This document shows, one piece after another, positions 34,311 through 45,245 of a DNA stretch of 64,000 nucleotides; within the stretch, counting starts at the first letter, position 1, and the number at the start of each line of letters is the position of its first letter. Made by a program: the position numbers and the translations under genes. The notes below the pieces were generated by a model. The model had not been told where the DNA came from. It searched no databases and saw only the letters and a program-made list of their open reading frames with translations. The stretch covers positions 276,513 to 340,512 of the forward strand of contig JAVGVS010000025.1 of the NCBI GenBank assembly GCA_032718565.1, given 5' to 3'. This stretch comes from Distichodus sexfasciatus. Lineage: Eukaryota; Chordata; Actinopteri; Characiformes; Distichodontidae.

Positions 34311-34374
34311 CTGATTAAAATGCTAATTTGAATAAAGCTTTTCTGTTACGCCCCAAAATTCTTGGTACATATTA

Positions 34375-35745
34375 CAGTTTCTCTAAGGCGCTTAACTACT
34401 TTTTTCAGAACAATAACCACATTCTCAAATCACCTGACGCAGCCTGCAGAACACTAACAAATTTGGCAGAACGCTGCATTTTCCCTGCAAAACCCTCTAC
34501 GTGAATCAAAACACTAAATACCTATTGCAAAATTGCATAACTCACTCAAACAGTAACACACATCAAACAGGAGACACATACAAGCATTCAGTGAACACTC
34601 TCAGACAAAATACTCACTGCAGTAAAATCAGTACACACACAGAGAGAGCAACAAAGAACAAAAACACGTCTTCTGTGAAGGTAAAGTGGTTTTATTGGGT
34701 GTGTATGAAAACACAAAAATCAAGAAAACAAATTTTGTCATGTGATATAAAAGGGCATGTGGTTTACTCTGCACGATCTCTTCCATAGCATTGTCTCTCC
34801 CTTCAGACTCCAGAAGTGCTCTGTAAATCTCATCAAAAAATACAATAAACTTTCCAGATTTATATGGCCCAACTGTTGGGATGTATACAAGAGGACTAGT
34901 CCCTGTTATACCGAGGGATGCACAGAGTTACAGTGAACGTATAGTGGACAACTCATAGTGACTTTTTACCTGTACATATTGATATCTCAGGTGATAAACT
35001 GACTGAATGAACGTTGTGATATGTTGTGTGATCTGCAATTACAGCAGCCTGTATTTCCTGTAAACGGAGTGTATTGTTCCCCAGCACCATCTGAACAATC
35101 GCTGCTTCATGGTCTGCAGGGAACAGCGGCCACTCCTGCCAGCTGCAGGTCTTCTTTAGAGTTTATAAAGACAGATATGTAATGTGGAATACTGCAATAA
35201 ATATAGATCTGATAACTGCAAGAACTGTGGTCTGTATTTGAATTATAGCAAGTGAATGTCACAGGACTATTTTCACTTTTGATTGTTTGAATAATTGATG
35301 CAAAACATGACGATGAACATGGTCAATGACAGTGGCTGTAATTTTATGACTGGATGTCCACGTCGTCTCCAGTCTTGTTTCATAGTGTGTTAAAAATTAC
35401 ACCACTTTATTACTACTTTTATACCGTGTTAACTTTTGAGTGGTTGAGAGTTAGATTTGCAGCAAGTAGTGCAACCACTTGCAAGTTTGGCCCAATTTCA
35501 GTAGTGTTTTGGGATGGAATTTAGCAGCTGCCGCTATTTTGAAGTGAATTGCTTAATCAGACACTCTGATGTGATTTTGGTGCTACCAAATGATCACTGT
35601 GACTAGTGTTTTGCAAAAATCCTTTAGCAGTGAAAAGTAATGTGCAAGCAATGATAACATGGTTTCTGTTGTACGGAAAAGTTTGCTGATCTGCTTATAT
35701 TTATTTGGAAATGACAACTTGGAGTAAAGCGCCTGAGAAAAACTG
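34375..35745 (-). mobile_element. Tc1/mariner-superfamily (IS630-like) element, 1371 bp
   Basis: Termini CAGTTTCTCTAAGGCGCTTA and, reversed, CAGTTTTTCTCAGGCGCTTT agree at most positions and are flanked by TA on both sides (34373-34374, 35746-35747). Minus-strand transposase pieces lie inside. The interior is shortened and frameshifted. Confidence 0.85.
34770..35135 (-). pseudogene. IS630/Tc1-type transposase relic
   Basis: Read on the minus strand, 35125-35000 encodes an N-terminal DNA-binding helix region (HEAAIVQMVLGNNTLRL, then QEIQAAVIADHTTY). 34892-34770 encodes a piece of the catalytic domain (LVYIPTVGPYKSGKFIVFF, then DEIYRALLESEG). These match, from memory, fish transposases of this kind in which a GPYN-type motif precedes the second catalytic residue. 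The segment between and the C-terminus are missing, and the two pieces are in different frames. No function remains. Confidence 0.7.
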
Positions 35746-35885
35746 TAAAAATAAATATCCAAAGTTATTAAAGTTTTTTTAAAATATATTTTAACAGCCA
35801 AACTTTTATACTTTTATACTTATACTATGCATTTTTTAAGTTATTATATATAATGATTATTTTTAAATGAGTTATTATTTTTCAA

Positions 35886-36115
35886 TTTGAACACACCACA
35901 GCACACAGTGCACCACAACCAAATGTGACCTCTACATTTGACTCATCTGTGATAGAACAGTGGGTAGCTTTTTGGCAGCGCCCAGGGAGCAGTGCTTGGG
36001 GATAGTAGTTTGCTCATGTGTACCTTGGTAGTACCTATACTGGTCTGGGACTTGAACCGGCGACCTTCGGATCACAGGGCCAACTCCCTAACCGTTACAC
36101 TACCAACTGCTCCTT
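35886..36115 (-). mobile_element. SINE-A, near full length
   Basis: GAACACACCACAGCACACAG, CAAATGTGACCTCTACATTT, GCAGTGCTTGGGG, TTGAACCGGCGACCTTCGG (box B) and CCCTAACCGTTACACTACCA (box A). Confidence 0.9.
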
Positions 36116-36175
36116 AATGACACACTAGACACAGACTCAGTTGCAGTTGCGTATTTCTGTCACTCTGTTATTTCT

Positions 36176-36340
36176 CAGGACCATGATATCATGGGTTCGA
36201 ATCCTACCTTCAACACTACCATCATTGGGCCCTGAGCAAGACCCTTAACCCCAAGTTGCTCTCAGGGAAAGCGTCCCCGAAATTGGAAATTACAAAAGTC
36301 TCTCTGGACAAGTGTTTGCTAAATGCAGTGAATGTAAATC
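36176..36340 (+). mobile_element. SINE-C, head-truncated
   Basis: CATGGGTTCGAATCCTACC (box B), CATTGGGCCCTGAGCAAGAC, CCAAGTTGCTCTCAGGG and the tail CTCTGGACAAGTGTTTGC with TAAATG. Confidence 0.8.
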
Positions 36341-36641
36341 TAAACGTCTGATGAAATTCAGACTTGTTTACCTAATAACAGCTAAATAGAAAGCAAAAAA
36401 TAATCAAAATGAGATATTTTGTAATTTGAGATTTGCAATAGATTTTTGGTTTTCTTGAACTTTCAGTCATAAATGTCAATATTAAAACAAAAATGTCTGG
36501 AATTTTTTCACTTAATGTGCAATGAATATAAAATATTTGAAGCATTAGTTTAGGAAGAAAACAATGGTAAGAAATGAGCTTTTTGCTCACAATATGTTTT
36601 TGGAAAGGAGTTAAGTCTTGTCAGCGATGTTGCTTCTGTAA

Positions 36642-36968
36642 AGCTTAGTAAACAAATTAAGAAAAATGACATGAAAATAAAAAATAGCCAAAATCGAAAT
36701 GAAGTGCATGATTGATTTTTTAAAAATCCCAGCTCTACTGCTTAAACCAGATCTTCACAATTCATTGCTGCTAACAACTACACTGTATGTTATAACAATT
36801 CGATTCCGCCAACAGCTATGCCAAAATATGTTGCTTTTGTAAAATCCAGTAAACAAAAAATTTAAAAATTATTTACTTAAAATATAAAAACTGAAATTAA
36901 TTTAATGATAAATTTTATTAAAAATCCCATCTCTACTGTTTAAATCAGATCTTCGTAATCCATCACCA
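36642..36968 (+). repeat. Two-copy tandem duplication, ~195-bp period
   Basis: 36642-36773 and 36841-36968 share, in order, AGTAAACAAA, AAAAATCCCA(G/T)CTCTACT, AAACCAGATCTTC / AAATCAGATCTTC and ATTCAT/ATCCATC. Old and AT-rich. Confidence 0.65.
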
Positions 36969-36996
36969 TGCACAAAGCCGAACTATTTTAACAAGC

Positions 36997-37022
36997 CCAC
37001 ACACACACACACACACACACAC
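36997..37022 (+). repeat. (AC)n microsatellite
   Basis: A pure dinucleotide run. Confidence 0.95.
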
Positions 37023-37275
37023 TCCTGAGCAGGACGTTTGCACCTCGTTGCTTTTATCCCACGTAAAGGGTCGTTGAGGAGGCTGAGTGCCAGAGCTGCT
37101 GGCTTTATTCAAACTCGAGCTGACAGCACGATAAGTGACAGCTTAGTCGAGGCCTGAACCATCGCTTGGCATGGAAGAGCAAATTAAAACTCTCATAGAG
37201 TGGTTATACTGCGATGCAAATGGATTCGGTAGCAGACGAGTTTAACCCTCATGAGAATATGGAAGATTCTTTTCA
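37023..37275. other. CNE candidate
   Basis: Repeat-free block: GCTTTTATCCCACGTAAAGG, CACGATAAGTGACAGC, GCATGGAAGAGCAAATTAAA, ACTGCGATGCAAATGGATTC. The last contains an octamer-like ATGCAAAT. No frame; conservation untested. Confidence 0.35.
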
Positions 37276-37649
37276 CCCCTTTACACTTTGCTTTATATTA
37301 TTCAAAAAGCATATGCTCAATATGTATTATATATATTTTTTTGTTACTAATTTAATTATGTTTTATTTGTGTTCATATATGTAGAGCTTTAACAAGGTAA
37401 CTTGATATCATCATTTTAATAAGAAATAGTCAGAACATAACATCCCTAACATAACCTGGACTTTCACTTGTATATTTTGCATTGTATCAAGTCCATTGTC
37501 AGTGTTTATTGTCTCATAGTAGTTACACTCTCTGTTTCATGTGTCCACACTGTCTATATTTGGCAAGAGAGACACTAATGACCGGAAACAAACAAATCCG
37601 ATATCATCCTTTTAATACAGACATTTTCATTCTTGTCTGCTGATATTAT

Positions 37650-37710
37650 ATTCTATTTTATTATGTTCTATTTTTTATGTTCCTTTCTGCTCTGTTCTGT
37701 TATACTCTAC
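37650..37710 (+). repeat. TTCTA/TTCTG satellite, left part
   Basis: Diverged 5-bp units (TTCTA, TTCTG, TTATG) that resume after the SINE-B at 38039. Confidence 0.75.
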
Positions 37711-38038
37711 TCATTCATTCATTATCCGAACTGCTTAATCCCTAACAGGGTCACAGGGACTGGGCGCAAGACGGGGACCAACCTTGGGCAGGCGCCAACA
37801 CACTGCAGGGCACACACACTCACACAATCACATTCACACCTTACAGGGCCAATTTAGAATCTCCAATAAACCTATATTCCATGCTTTTGGACTGTGAGAG
37901 GAAACTGGAGCACCCGGAGGAAACCCAGACAAGTAAGGGGAGAGCATGCAAACTCCACACAGGGAGGACCCAGGGATCGAACCCAGGACCTTCTTGCTGT
38001 GAGGTGGCAGCACTAACCACTGTGCCACCCTGCCACCC
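37711..38038 (-). mobile_element. SINE-B, full length, inserted in a satellite
   Basis: The minus strand reads GGGTGGCACAGTGGTTAGTG (box A), CAGCAAGAAGGTCCTGGG, TTCGATCCCTGGG, CTCCGGGTGCTCCAGTTTCC, GGTCCCCGTCTTGCGCCC, CTGTTAGGGATTAAGC and an ATAATGAATGAATG tail. Both sides are TTCTA satellite, so the satellite predates the insertion. Confidence 0.92.
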
Positions 38039-38350
38039 TATTCTTTTACATTCTATTCTATTCAATTACGTTCTGTTCAATTCTATTCTGTTCTATTTTA
38101 TTCTATTCTATTACATTCTGTTCTATTCTTTTCTGTCCTGGTCTGTTCTATTCTATTAAGTTCTGTTAGATTCGATTCTATTCAGTTCTATTTTATTCTA
38201 TTCTGTTATGTTCTCTTCTATTACGTTCTGTTCGGTTCTATTCCATTATGTTCTGTTCCTTTCTATTTTACTTTTTTTATTATTCTATTATGTTCTGTTT
38301 TGCTCTCTTCTATTCAGTTTTTTCTATTTTATTAGGTTCTGATATTCTTA
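38039..38350 (+). repeat. TTCTA/TTCTG satellite, right part
   Basis: About 310 bp of 5- and 10-bp units (TTCTATTCTG, TTCTATTCTA) with some C and T changes. Frames over it are not genes. Confidence 0.9.
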
Positions 38351-38719
38351 TATTGATTTCTGCACTTCTTTCTTCCTGCCGGACTATGCAGAAGTCAATT
38401 GATATTTTAATAGCTGTTTGTGAACTCTCAGCATTGGTGAAGGCCATTATTGAACACTATCCAGTTCATGTTTATTTCTTTTTGTAAAATTCCAGTCATA
38501 CCAAATGGAGAACAAGTGTGTATGTGTGCACAGGGGCATGTTCTCCAATCTCCTTTATCAGTAATACTTTAAGTTCAAGATAACTACTGAGACTTCCAAT
38601 GTGGAAACATTTTCATTTAAAGATGAACTAATCTGTATAACTTGTAAAAGAGACATTTTTCAGGGTAAAATAAACCAGACAAGAATAAAAAAAAATGCTT
38701 CCTACACTGATAACGGGTA
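38351..38719. other. No feature seen
   Basis: Unique AT-rich sequence. Confidence 0.3.
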
Positions 38720-38990
38720 AGGCATAACGATACATCGATCTTAATCAGTACATTGATTCAGTGATCAACAAACCCATAGCATCAATCCAAAATTAAAACA
38801 TCAATCCATTAAATATCACTTGAACAGGAGGTCTAATTTTGTTAAATTTCATTAAAATGTCAGAAATAGCTCAAGAGTAAAAATGTTAAATGATATTTTA
38901 GTTACTTGTTTTGATTTTATATGAATGAGAGTGATTGTGTTAAATCAGCATATGATCATCTTCTGAACTAAATCAAATCAAAATTATGAT
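38720..38990 (+). repeat. 'GTAACGATACAT'-type repeat fragment
   Basis: GCATAACGATACATCGATC, CAGTACATTGATTCAGTG and ACTTGAACAGGAGGTCT resemble 42905-42970 reversed and 52805-52930 (ACTGAACAGGAGGTCT). The family is a common fish interspersed repeat with a GGGTGTAACGATACA terminus. Confidence 0.6.
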
Positions 38991-39294
38991 ATCAGCAGAC
39001 ACTGAGTCACCGTTCATTAAATCGATATAATATTATATAGTGATGAAACAGCTAATATTTGAAAGATAGTCATAATGTTTTGGCTCTTCCCTGTATTAAG
39101 GTCCTGTATTTTGGGCATTAAACAAAAACCTGTTTCAGAACTGAAAGCATAATGAGTTTGATATCCAAAGCGTTTACTGCACACACAGTGCAAAACAAAG
39201 AAATGTGACTTGTCCATTACTTTTAATGAATAAATTATTATAACTATAACATCCTAACTTATGCTTTAATTTATTTATTTGTCTCTGGGAATGC

Positions 39295-39620
39295 TCACAG
39301 GCTCAAGGTTAGCAGAAGAAATACGTTTCGCAATTAAATCAATTGGAAAATTAAAAAGTCACCCCAGGTTATCAAGAATGATTTACTGAATGTGATTTTA
39401 TAGCACAGGTACAAGGATCAATGTTAATATAAGCCTGGACATTCAAAGATTTAATTTAACCCCACCAAAATTAATATGACCTTATATTTTAACTCTGAAT
39501 ATCTGTTGGAATAGCCTCGGCAGTGATGAATGTGCAGAGGCTGCTGCTTTTAACGTCTCATATCTCCTGAAAAAGATGCATTAATTCCGCCACTATTGAG
39601 TTTGGCATTGCAAATAAATG
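39295..39620 (+). repeat. Cis-duplicated non-coding block, copy 1
   Basis: GCAGAAGAAATAC, AAAAGTCACCCCAGG, CAAGAATGATTTACTG, GCCTGGACATTCAAAG, AAAATTAATATGACCTTAT and GTCTCATATCTCCTGAAAAA occur in the same order as at 44020-44405. No terminal repeats and no third copy here, so this looks like a duplicated locus and not a dispersed transposon. Confidence 0.75.
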
Positions 39621-39944
39621 CTGTCAAAGAAAGTTGGCTGTGCATCACCTCTGTATTTAACACCTGTAAATAAAACTTCTCCTTAATATACTTCATTAAC
39701 ACTTCGGAAAAATGTTATTTTTATATGACTGGTTTTAATTAAAATTCTAGTTTTCAAATTAAAATGCTTATTTATTCTGTAAATATGTCATTGTAAATGG
39801 GCAGTATAACAGTGGCAGGTAGACTGAGCTATTTATTGTATTTTTACAGAAAATGTATTGAATTTTTATAGTACAATGGTGTAATTACAAAATAAAGTAT
39901 GCCAAAAAATACTTGTGCTGTACTAATATTAGTTTTATTCCAGA
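39621..39944. other. No feature seen
   Basis: Unique AT-rich sequence. Confidence 0.3.
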
Positions 39945-40350
39945 AGCAACCATCCAACCATTAATTCATCCATCACCTGCTTGTCCTGGGTTTGGGTCGC
40001 AGGGATAGCAGCCTCAGGGGAGATGCCCAGACATCCCTTTCCCCAGCCATTTCCATTACTCTTCAGGGAGATACTGAGGTGCTCCCAGGCCTCCGGGCCT
40101 TCTCCCTGTAGTACATGCTCGAAAAACCTCGCCAGGTAGCCACCCAGGAGGCAACCGCACCAGGTGTCCAAACCACCTTGACTGGCTCTTCTTACCATAG
40201 AGGAGCAGCGGTTCTACTCTGAGACACTCCCGGATGTCCGAATTTCTCACTGTATCGCTAAGGGAGAGCCCAGACACCCTACGTAGAAACCCCATTTCAG
40301 ACGCTTGTAGTCGCGATCTCGTTCTTTCGGTCACTACTCACAGCTCATGA
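39945..40350 (-). mobile_element. LINE 3' fragment with ORF2 C-terminal relic
   Basis: On the minus strand, 40334-40100 encodes RTRSRLQASEMGFLRRVSGL, then SDIRECLRVEPLLLYGKKSQ, RWFGHLVRLPPG and CTTGRRPGG. This is the region after the reverse transcriptase domain in multicopy fish LINE proteins. The element ends in GACAAGCAGGTGATGG with an ATGAATTAATGG tail, giving a 3' end near 39950. A frameshift after GGRRPGG and the loss of everything upstream leave it inert. I do not assign the clade. Confidence 0.75.
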
Positions 40351-41146
40351 CCATAGGTGAGGGTGAGAACAAAGATGGACCAATATATCAAGAGCGGTTA
40401 AATATATCAGACGGGTTAAATGCCCACAAAACTCTTTCAGGCTGAGCCGGCCGGGCCCCCGGGCCAAAGCCCCAGGGCTGGTTCCATGGCTGGGCCCTGG
40501 TGACCTGAGGGCAAGTTTCAAATCACACGTTTCTCAATGAACATAATGAACACACAATGAACAAACGAGAGGCACAAAAATTCTCCTCCAATATTCATCT
40601 TGCCTAAATTATTTAAATGGTTTGCTAATGGTTAATCAGAGGAAAGTTTTTAGGGATTAACATGGTCAGTATCAAACGCAGCTCTGTTAGCATAATGTTG
40701 GTCTATTAGTGAGAGTTCTGCACAAATGATCATCCACCTTTTCATTAAACTCCCATCTTTCTATTTGAGAAATCCACAGCTTCTTATAAGGCGCGGGCAG
40801 TTTAGCAAAATATGTGCATGCACAGTTACTATTAATGGTATAAATCTGTATTAAATAAAATATATTTGTTCTAAAAGTTCACATGTTATAGCCAATCAAT
40901 ATCGAGGAAGGGGAGGGACATACACAGTTGAGAACTAACTACAAATGGTGGCGTATCTGGAGCAGCTGGAGAAGATTTCATGCACCCAATCTCATCTCGA
41001 AGACATATGAGAATCTATTTCAAACACTGCCACTAATTCTAAGATGCGATTTCTCTTCATCTTGTCATCTAAACCAGCGATCTCAAAGAAACATGTTGAA
41101 ATAGGAATGAATGCAGAAGTGCCCAATGGCGCTTTTCATAACTTAG
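40351..41146. other. Unclassified; GC-rich piece at 40435-40510
   Basis: GAGCCGGCCGGGCCCCCGGG at about 40444 could belong to the LINE or another element. The rest is unique AT-rich DNA. Confidence 0.3.
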
Positions 41147-41250
41147 CAGCAACGAGTGCTGAGAGAAAGCACTGAGAAAGTGATCTGGAAGTGAGGTTTT
41201 GAGTGCTCTCAGCAGAAAAAAAATGCGTTGGGTGGACACAGGCCCTTAAG
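41147..41250 (-). repeat. Interspersed repeat end, inverted copy of 7496-7588
   Basis: The reverse complement reads TTAAGGGCCTGTGTCCACCC, AACCTCACTTCCAGATCAC and TTTCTCTCAGCACTCG, parallel to the copy at 7496. Confidence 0.6.
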
Positions 41251-41723
41251 CTGCTGTTAATTTCTCATTTCTGTTTCATTAGTACAGTCTTGAGTATGAT
41301 CAATATACAGCTCCCTATGTATTGTGCTTCTATAACTATGTATGTGACAAAGAATCTTGAATCTTGAACAGTCAAGGTTAGAGTCTAACTCGTAAATACA
41401 GGAAGTCCTTATAATCTCTCAAGAGAAGCATTTTTCAGACGGTGTTCAGACAGAATCCATCAAGGACCAAGGACCCACCTGTATAAACAGAGGCTAAAAA
41501 ACGTAGGAGGGAGATTGGAGAGTCATCAATATTCCTGGCCATTCTGTAATCAAGATTTACAGAGATACTTTTGAATTTTTATTAAGGCTGGGCACAAATT
41601 TATTGAAACTGATGTTGAGAACCTCAAGTTGATGTAATCCTGTCAGTATTTTAGATTATTTTATATATACTGTTAATTGTACTTAATAAACAATGCTATT
41701 AATACTTTCTCCGGAATTTCCTG
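41251..41723. other. Possible LINE 3' tail at 41280-41375; otherwise unique
   Basis: TATGTGACAAAGAATCTTGA followed by ATCTTGAAC resembles the short tandem tail of some fish LINEs. The assignment is weak. Confidence 0.3.
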
Positions 41724-42292
41724 GTTCTGCATGGGAAGTGGCACTGCAGTAAATTGGTTTATTGTTCGACATTCACACTAATTCCTACATATTGATTTGA
41801 AAATGATCAGAACAAGCAACGCAACACATTACAACCCCAAAAGCAAATTACATGATTATACTGTTTAATTTCCTTAACAACACCAGCTCTCACTCGCAAT
41901 CTCTGTGTTCCTGAGGGTTGTAGCGCCACAGGATTAGGGAATATAAAATTACACAACTGTGTTTAAACAAATAATTATTAAGATATTATTTTAATGATAA
42001 ATAATTTAGCATATACATATGGGTGTGTAATGATTACATTGTTTACTTAGGTCAAGTCAAGTATTTCCTTAAGCATAATAGAATAATCTCAGTCATGTAT
42101 TCAGATATTTTTTTAAGCATTATTTTCTGTCTTTTGTTTAAAAACAACTGTATTGGATTTGTATTGTATCGGCAGAAAAGTGAACTATGGGACAAAAACA
42201 AAGCACAAAATAATTGTTCATTAACATGGCTTTTTGGATAAATGTTTAATTAATCGAGATATTGGTTTGAGGTCATATCATCCAGCCCTACT
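41724..42292 (+). mobile_element. MITE-like repeat D, copy 2
   Basis: GTTCTGCATGGGAAGTGGCA, CTACAACCCCAAAAGC, ATTTCCTTAACAACACCAGC, GGGTGTGTAATGATTACAT and ATTGGATTTGTATTG occur in order, as in 42905-43530 reversed. The right end is ATCATCCAGCCCTA. Confidence 0.75.
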
Positions 42293-42904
42293 TTTGATTT
42301 ACTTAAGTAGGTAGCTTAATTAGGTTATCAAATAACAGAACGACAGAATGTCAAAAAAAAAAAAAGGAGAGTACTTCTGTTTTTTGGAGCTCCTCCAAGG
42401 CTAAGTTTGAGATGGTCGGGTTGTTAATGGAGACCTGCTGGGCATACCTGTCGTGGCTTGGTGTACACGTATCGCTGGCATTTCCCTTTTGGTCTTGATT
42501 TTATTCTATTTATTTATTTTTTTATTTTTCTGCTCTGGACTTGGAGCGAGCCGGAGCCAGAATAGTCCATGTTAAACCTAATCAATTCTGCCCCAGGTAG
42601 GCTTTCGAACTCCGGCTGTTGTTGAAGGCCACTGTTCAACGCTGTTCTCCCTGCAGTAAATGTGTTCTTTGTGTGTTAAAATTCCTGTCTGTCAAAGTCC
42701 TAAAACTAGAGTACTAGAATCTTAGAATAGCAGAGCTGAGGTTTTAAAGTATGTCCTGTGGTCAATTTTGGTTAATATTCTTTTTTAAATTGACATTATC
42801 ATTATTTTTAAAATATTTATTGGGTATTACCATTACGGTCTGTGAGAGTTCTTTTCTTCTCACACAAGACAAGAATACAAAAAGGAAAAAGAAACCCATG
42901 TACA
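42293..42904. other. Spacer between inverted copies of repeat D
   Basis: Unique sequence including a poly-A run at 42354-42365 and a T-rich run at 42500-42530. No frame. Confidence 0.4.
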
Positions 42905-43595
42905 ATGCTCAAAATATTTAGGGGTGTAACGATACATTGATCCACATTGATAAATTCAATAATTAATGAGCCCACAGCTTCATTACAATATGCAGACATA
43001 TCACATCATCGCTTTAAATTCAACAAGTCTGCAATACAAATCCAATAGAGTCTCTCAGTCATTTTTAAACACAAAACAGAAGAATATCTGAATACATGAC
43101 TGACATTATTCTGTTGTGCTTAAGGAAATACTGGGCTTAAATACTGTTTTTTTTAACCTAAAACAATGTAATAATTACACACCCATATGTGTATTCTAAA
43201 TTATTTATTATTAAAGTAGTATCTCAAAATTTATTCCTTTAAACATGCCATTTTGTGACGGTCCCTAATCCTGCAGCGCTAAAACCATCAGGAACACAGA
43301 GATTGTGAGCGAGCTGGTGGTGTTAAGGAAATTAAACAGTACAATCATGTGATCTGCTTTTGGGGTTGTAGTGTGTTGCATTGCTTGTTCTGCTCCATGT
43401 CATATCAATATGTAGGAATTAGTGCGAATGTCGAACAATAAACCAGCTTTACCGCAGTGCCACTTCCCATGCAGAAACAAATGTGTGTGCTCATATTTAC
43501 AGATCAGCTCCATAGATCGGCCCAATGCCACTGATACCCGATACAGCTATTTGAGTCGTTATCGGACCGATATCCCATCCATGTATCGGATCAGT
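42905..43595 (-). mobile_element. MITE-like repeat D, copy 3 (inverted)
   Basis: Reversed, it reads from CCGATACATGGATGGGATAT through CTGCATGGGAAGTGGCACTG, GGGTGTGTAATTATTACAT and ATTGGATTTGTATTGC to ATGTATCGTTACACCCCTA. It covers both the ATCGG-type start seen at 20093 and the full core seen at 41724, so it is the longest copy. Confidence 0.75.
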
Positions 43596-44019
43596 TTATA
43601 ATGAAAAGAAAAGATTGTTTTTCATTTATAAAAGAGAGAAAAGAAGGATGGAAGAAATTAAAGAAAAGAAAGAAAACAAAAGAAAAAAAAATCAAAGAAA
43701 AGATGATACGAAGAGAGAAGAAAATCAAAAAGAAAGAACGAAGGAGGGAATTAATGAAGGATTATAATGAAAAAATCATATACTGTATATATGATTTTGG
43801 CATTTTATTCTATTAACTAGTATTAAATAGAATTAATCTTCCTTATATCAATTAGAATGAATAAAGAGCAGAGTCTTGAAGAACAGCAATAATGACTAGT
43901 TTTTCATCTTAAGCTTTTACTACATTTTTGTTTAACTTTTCTCTCTCTTTAGTGAATAAATTAAACATCATAATTGTAACCTCCTCACCTTTGTGTCTCT
44001 TCATTTCTGGGTAAGTTTA
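43596..44019. repeat. GAAA-rich run, then unique
   Basis: 43640-43745 is purine-rich (AAAGAAAAGA units). 43750-44019 is unique AT-rich sequence. Confidence 0.6.
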
Positions 44020-44405
44020 TCTGGTGGAGGTTGGCAGAAGAAATACTTTTAGTAAAGAAACAACAAAAACAGAAAACTGAAAAGTCACTCCAGGTCCACA
44101 AGAATGATTTACTGTTTGTGAGATTTTTATTTTTATTATTATTATTTTTCAACCCATTTAAAAGTGTTAATAAAGGCTGGACATTCAAACCAAAGACTTT
44201 ATATATCTGCACTGTAAAAATTAATTTGACCTCATGCATTTAACTCGGCGTATCTGTTCAAACAGGCTGGGCTGTGAGGAAAGCTCAGAGGCCAACGCTT
44301 GTTATCATCTCACATCTCATGAAAGAAAAGTGGCACAAAACAAGCACAAAGTGCTAAACACACTTTATAAAGCCGCATCATCTCGCCGCTTGGCATTCCA
44401 GATTC
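44020..44405 (+). repeat. Cis-duplicated non-coding block, copy 2
   Basis: Same order of conserved words as 39295-39620: GCAGAAGAAATAC, AAAAGTCACTCCAGG, CAAGAATGATTTACTG, GGCTGGACATTCAAA, AAAATTAATTTGACCTCATG, ATCTCACATCTCATGAAAG and CTTGGCATTCC. Overall identity by eye is about 70% over ~310 bp. Confidence 0.75.
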
Positions 44406-44665
44406 CAGGCTCTGTAAGGTTAATGTGCAGTAATTGCACCAACTGAGACTCGCATGTCAGAGTTTTGTGCTCGGCCTGTCCTCCGTCGCCTTCTCATGGG
44501 GCTCGATTAGAACTCGCCGAGCCGGAATCGTGTGTCTAGTGTCGTCTCGGCTCCAGGCCCCAGGCCAGGGAAAAAACAGAAACCAAAAAAGAAAGCAAAA
44601 AACAAGAGCAAGTTTAATGCGACTCGCCTCTGCACTTCTCTCAAGTTTTACTCTGCTAAATAAAT
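44406..44665. other. CNE candidate
   Basis: A GC-balanced, repeat-free block (AAGGTTAATGTGCAGTAATT, GGGGCTCGATTAGAACTCGC, GTTTAATGCGACTCGCC) directly after the duplicated block. No long frame. Confidence 0.3.
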
Positions 44666-44854
44666 AAACACTCCATTAGGAGTTGTCTGAGAAAGTGCTA
44701 CTGAAAACGTTTTACACTTAAACTGTATAGCAAATTTCTGTCAAACTGAAATATGTAAAAGCAACTCGTATATTATTGTTTACACAATAATATACACAAT
44801 AATATTACACAATAATATAATTAATCCATTCAAGAGCTAATAAATTTGTGTTAT
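44666..44854. other. No feature seen
   Basis: AT-rich with a short repeat ACAATAATAT. Confidence 0.3.
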
Positions 44855-45195
44855 TACAGCTTCCAGAAGAGATCAAATGTTCTAAAACATTAGCTACATT
44901 TAAATCTAGACTCAAAACTCATCTGTTTAGCTGTGCATTTACTGAATGAGCACTGTGCTTTGTCCGAACTGATTGCATTCTGTTTTTATATGTCTTGAAC
45001 TTATTTTAAATCAATTTTTAAATCATTTTTAAATCATTTTGTTTTATTGTTGTGATCATTGTTTTTAATGATTGTTCTACTTCTTTTTTTGTTTTTATTA
45101 TTGTTTTTATGATTATTCTACTTCCTTTTATGTAAAGCACTTTGAATTACCTCTGTGTATGAAATGTGCTATATAAATAAATTTGCCTTGCCTTG
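44855..45195 (+). mobile_element. LINE 3' end (L2/jockey-like)
   Basis: 44860-44950 encodes a C-terminal relic LPEEIKCSKTLATFKSRLKT then HLFSCAFTE and stop, typical of the end of a fish LINE ORF2. The 3' UTR ends AAAGCACTTTGAATTACC, GTGCTATATAAATAAATTTG and a short (CCTTG)n tail. The element is severely 5'-truncated. Confidence 0.75.
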
Positions 45196-45199
45196 CCTT

Positions 45200-45245
45200 G
45201 CTTTACAGCATTTAGCAGACGCTCTTATCCAGAGCGACACACATC
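45200..45245 (-). mobile_element. SINE-C tail fragment
   Basis: TTTACAGCATTTAGCAGACG then CTCTTATCCAGAGCGAC is the reversed L2-like tail, directly after the LINE tail. Confidence 0.7.
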
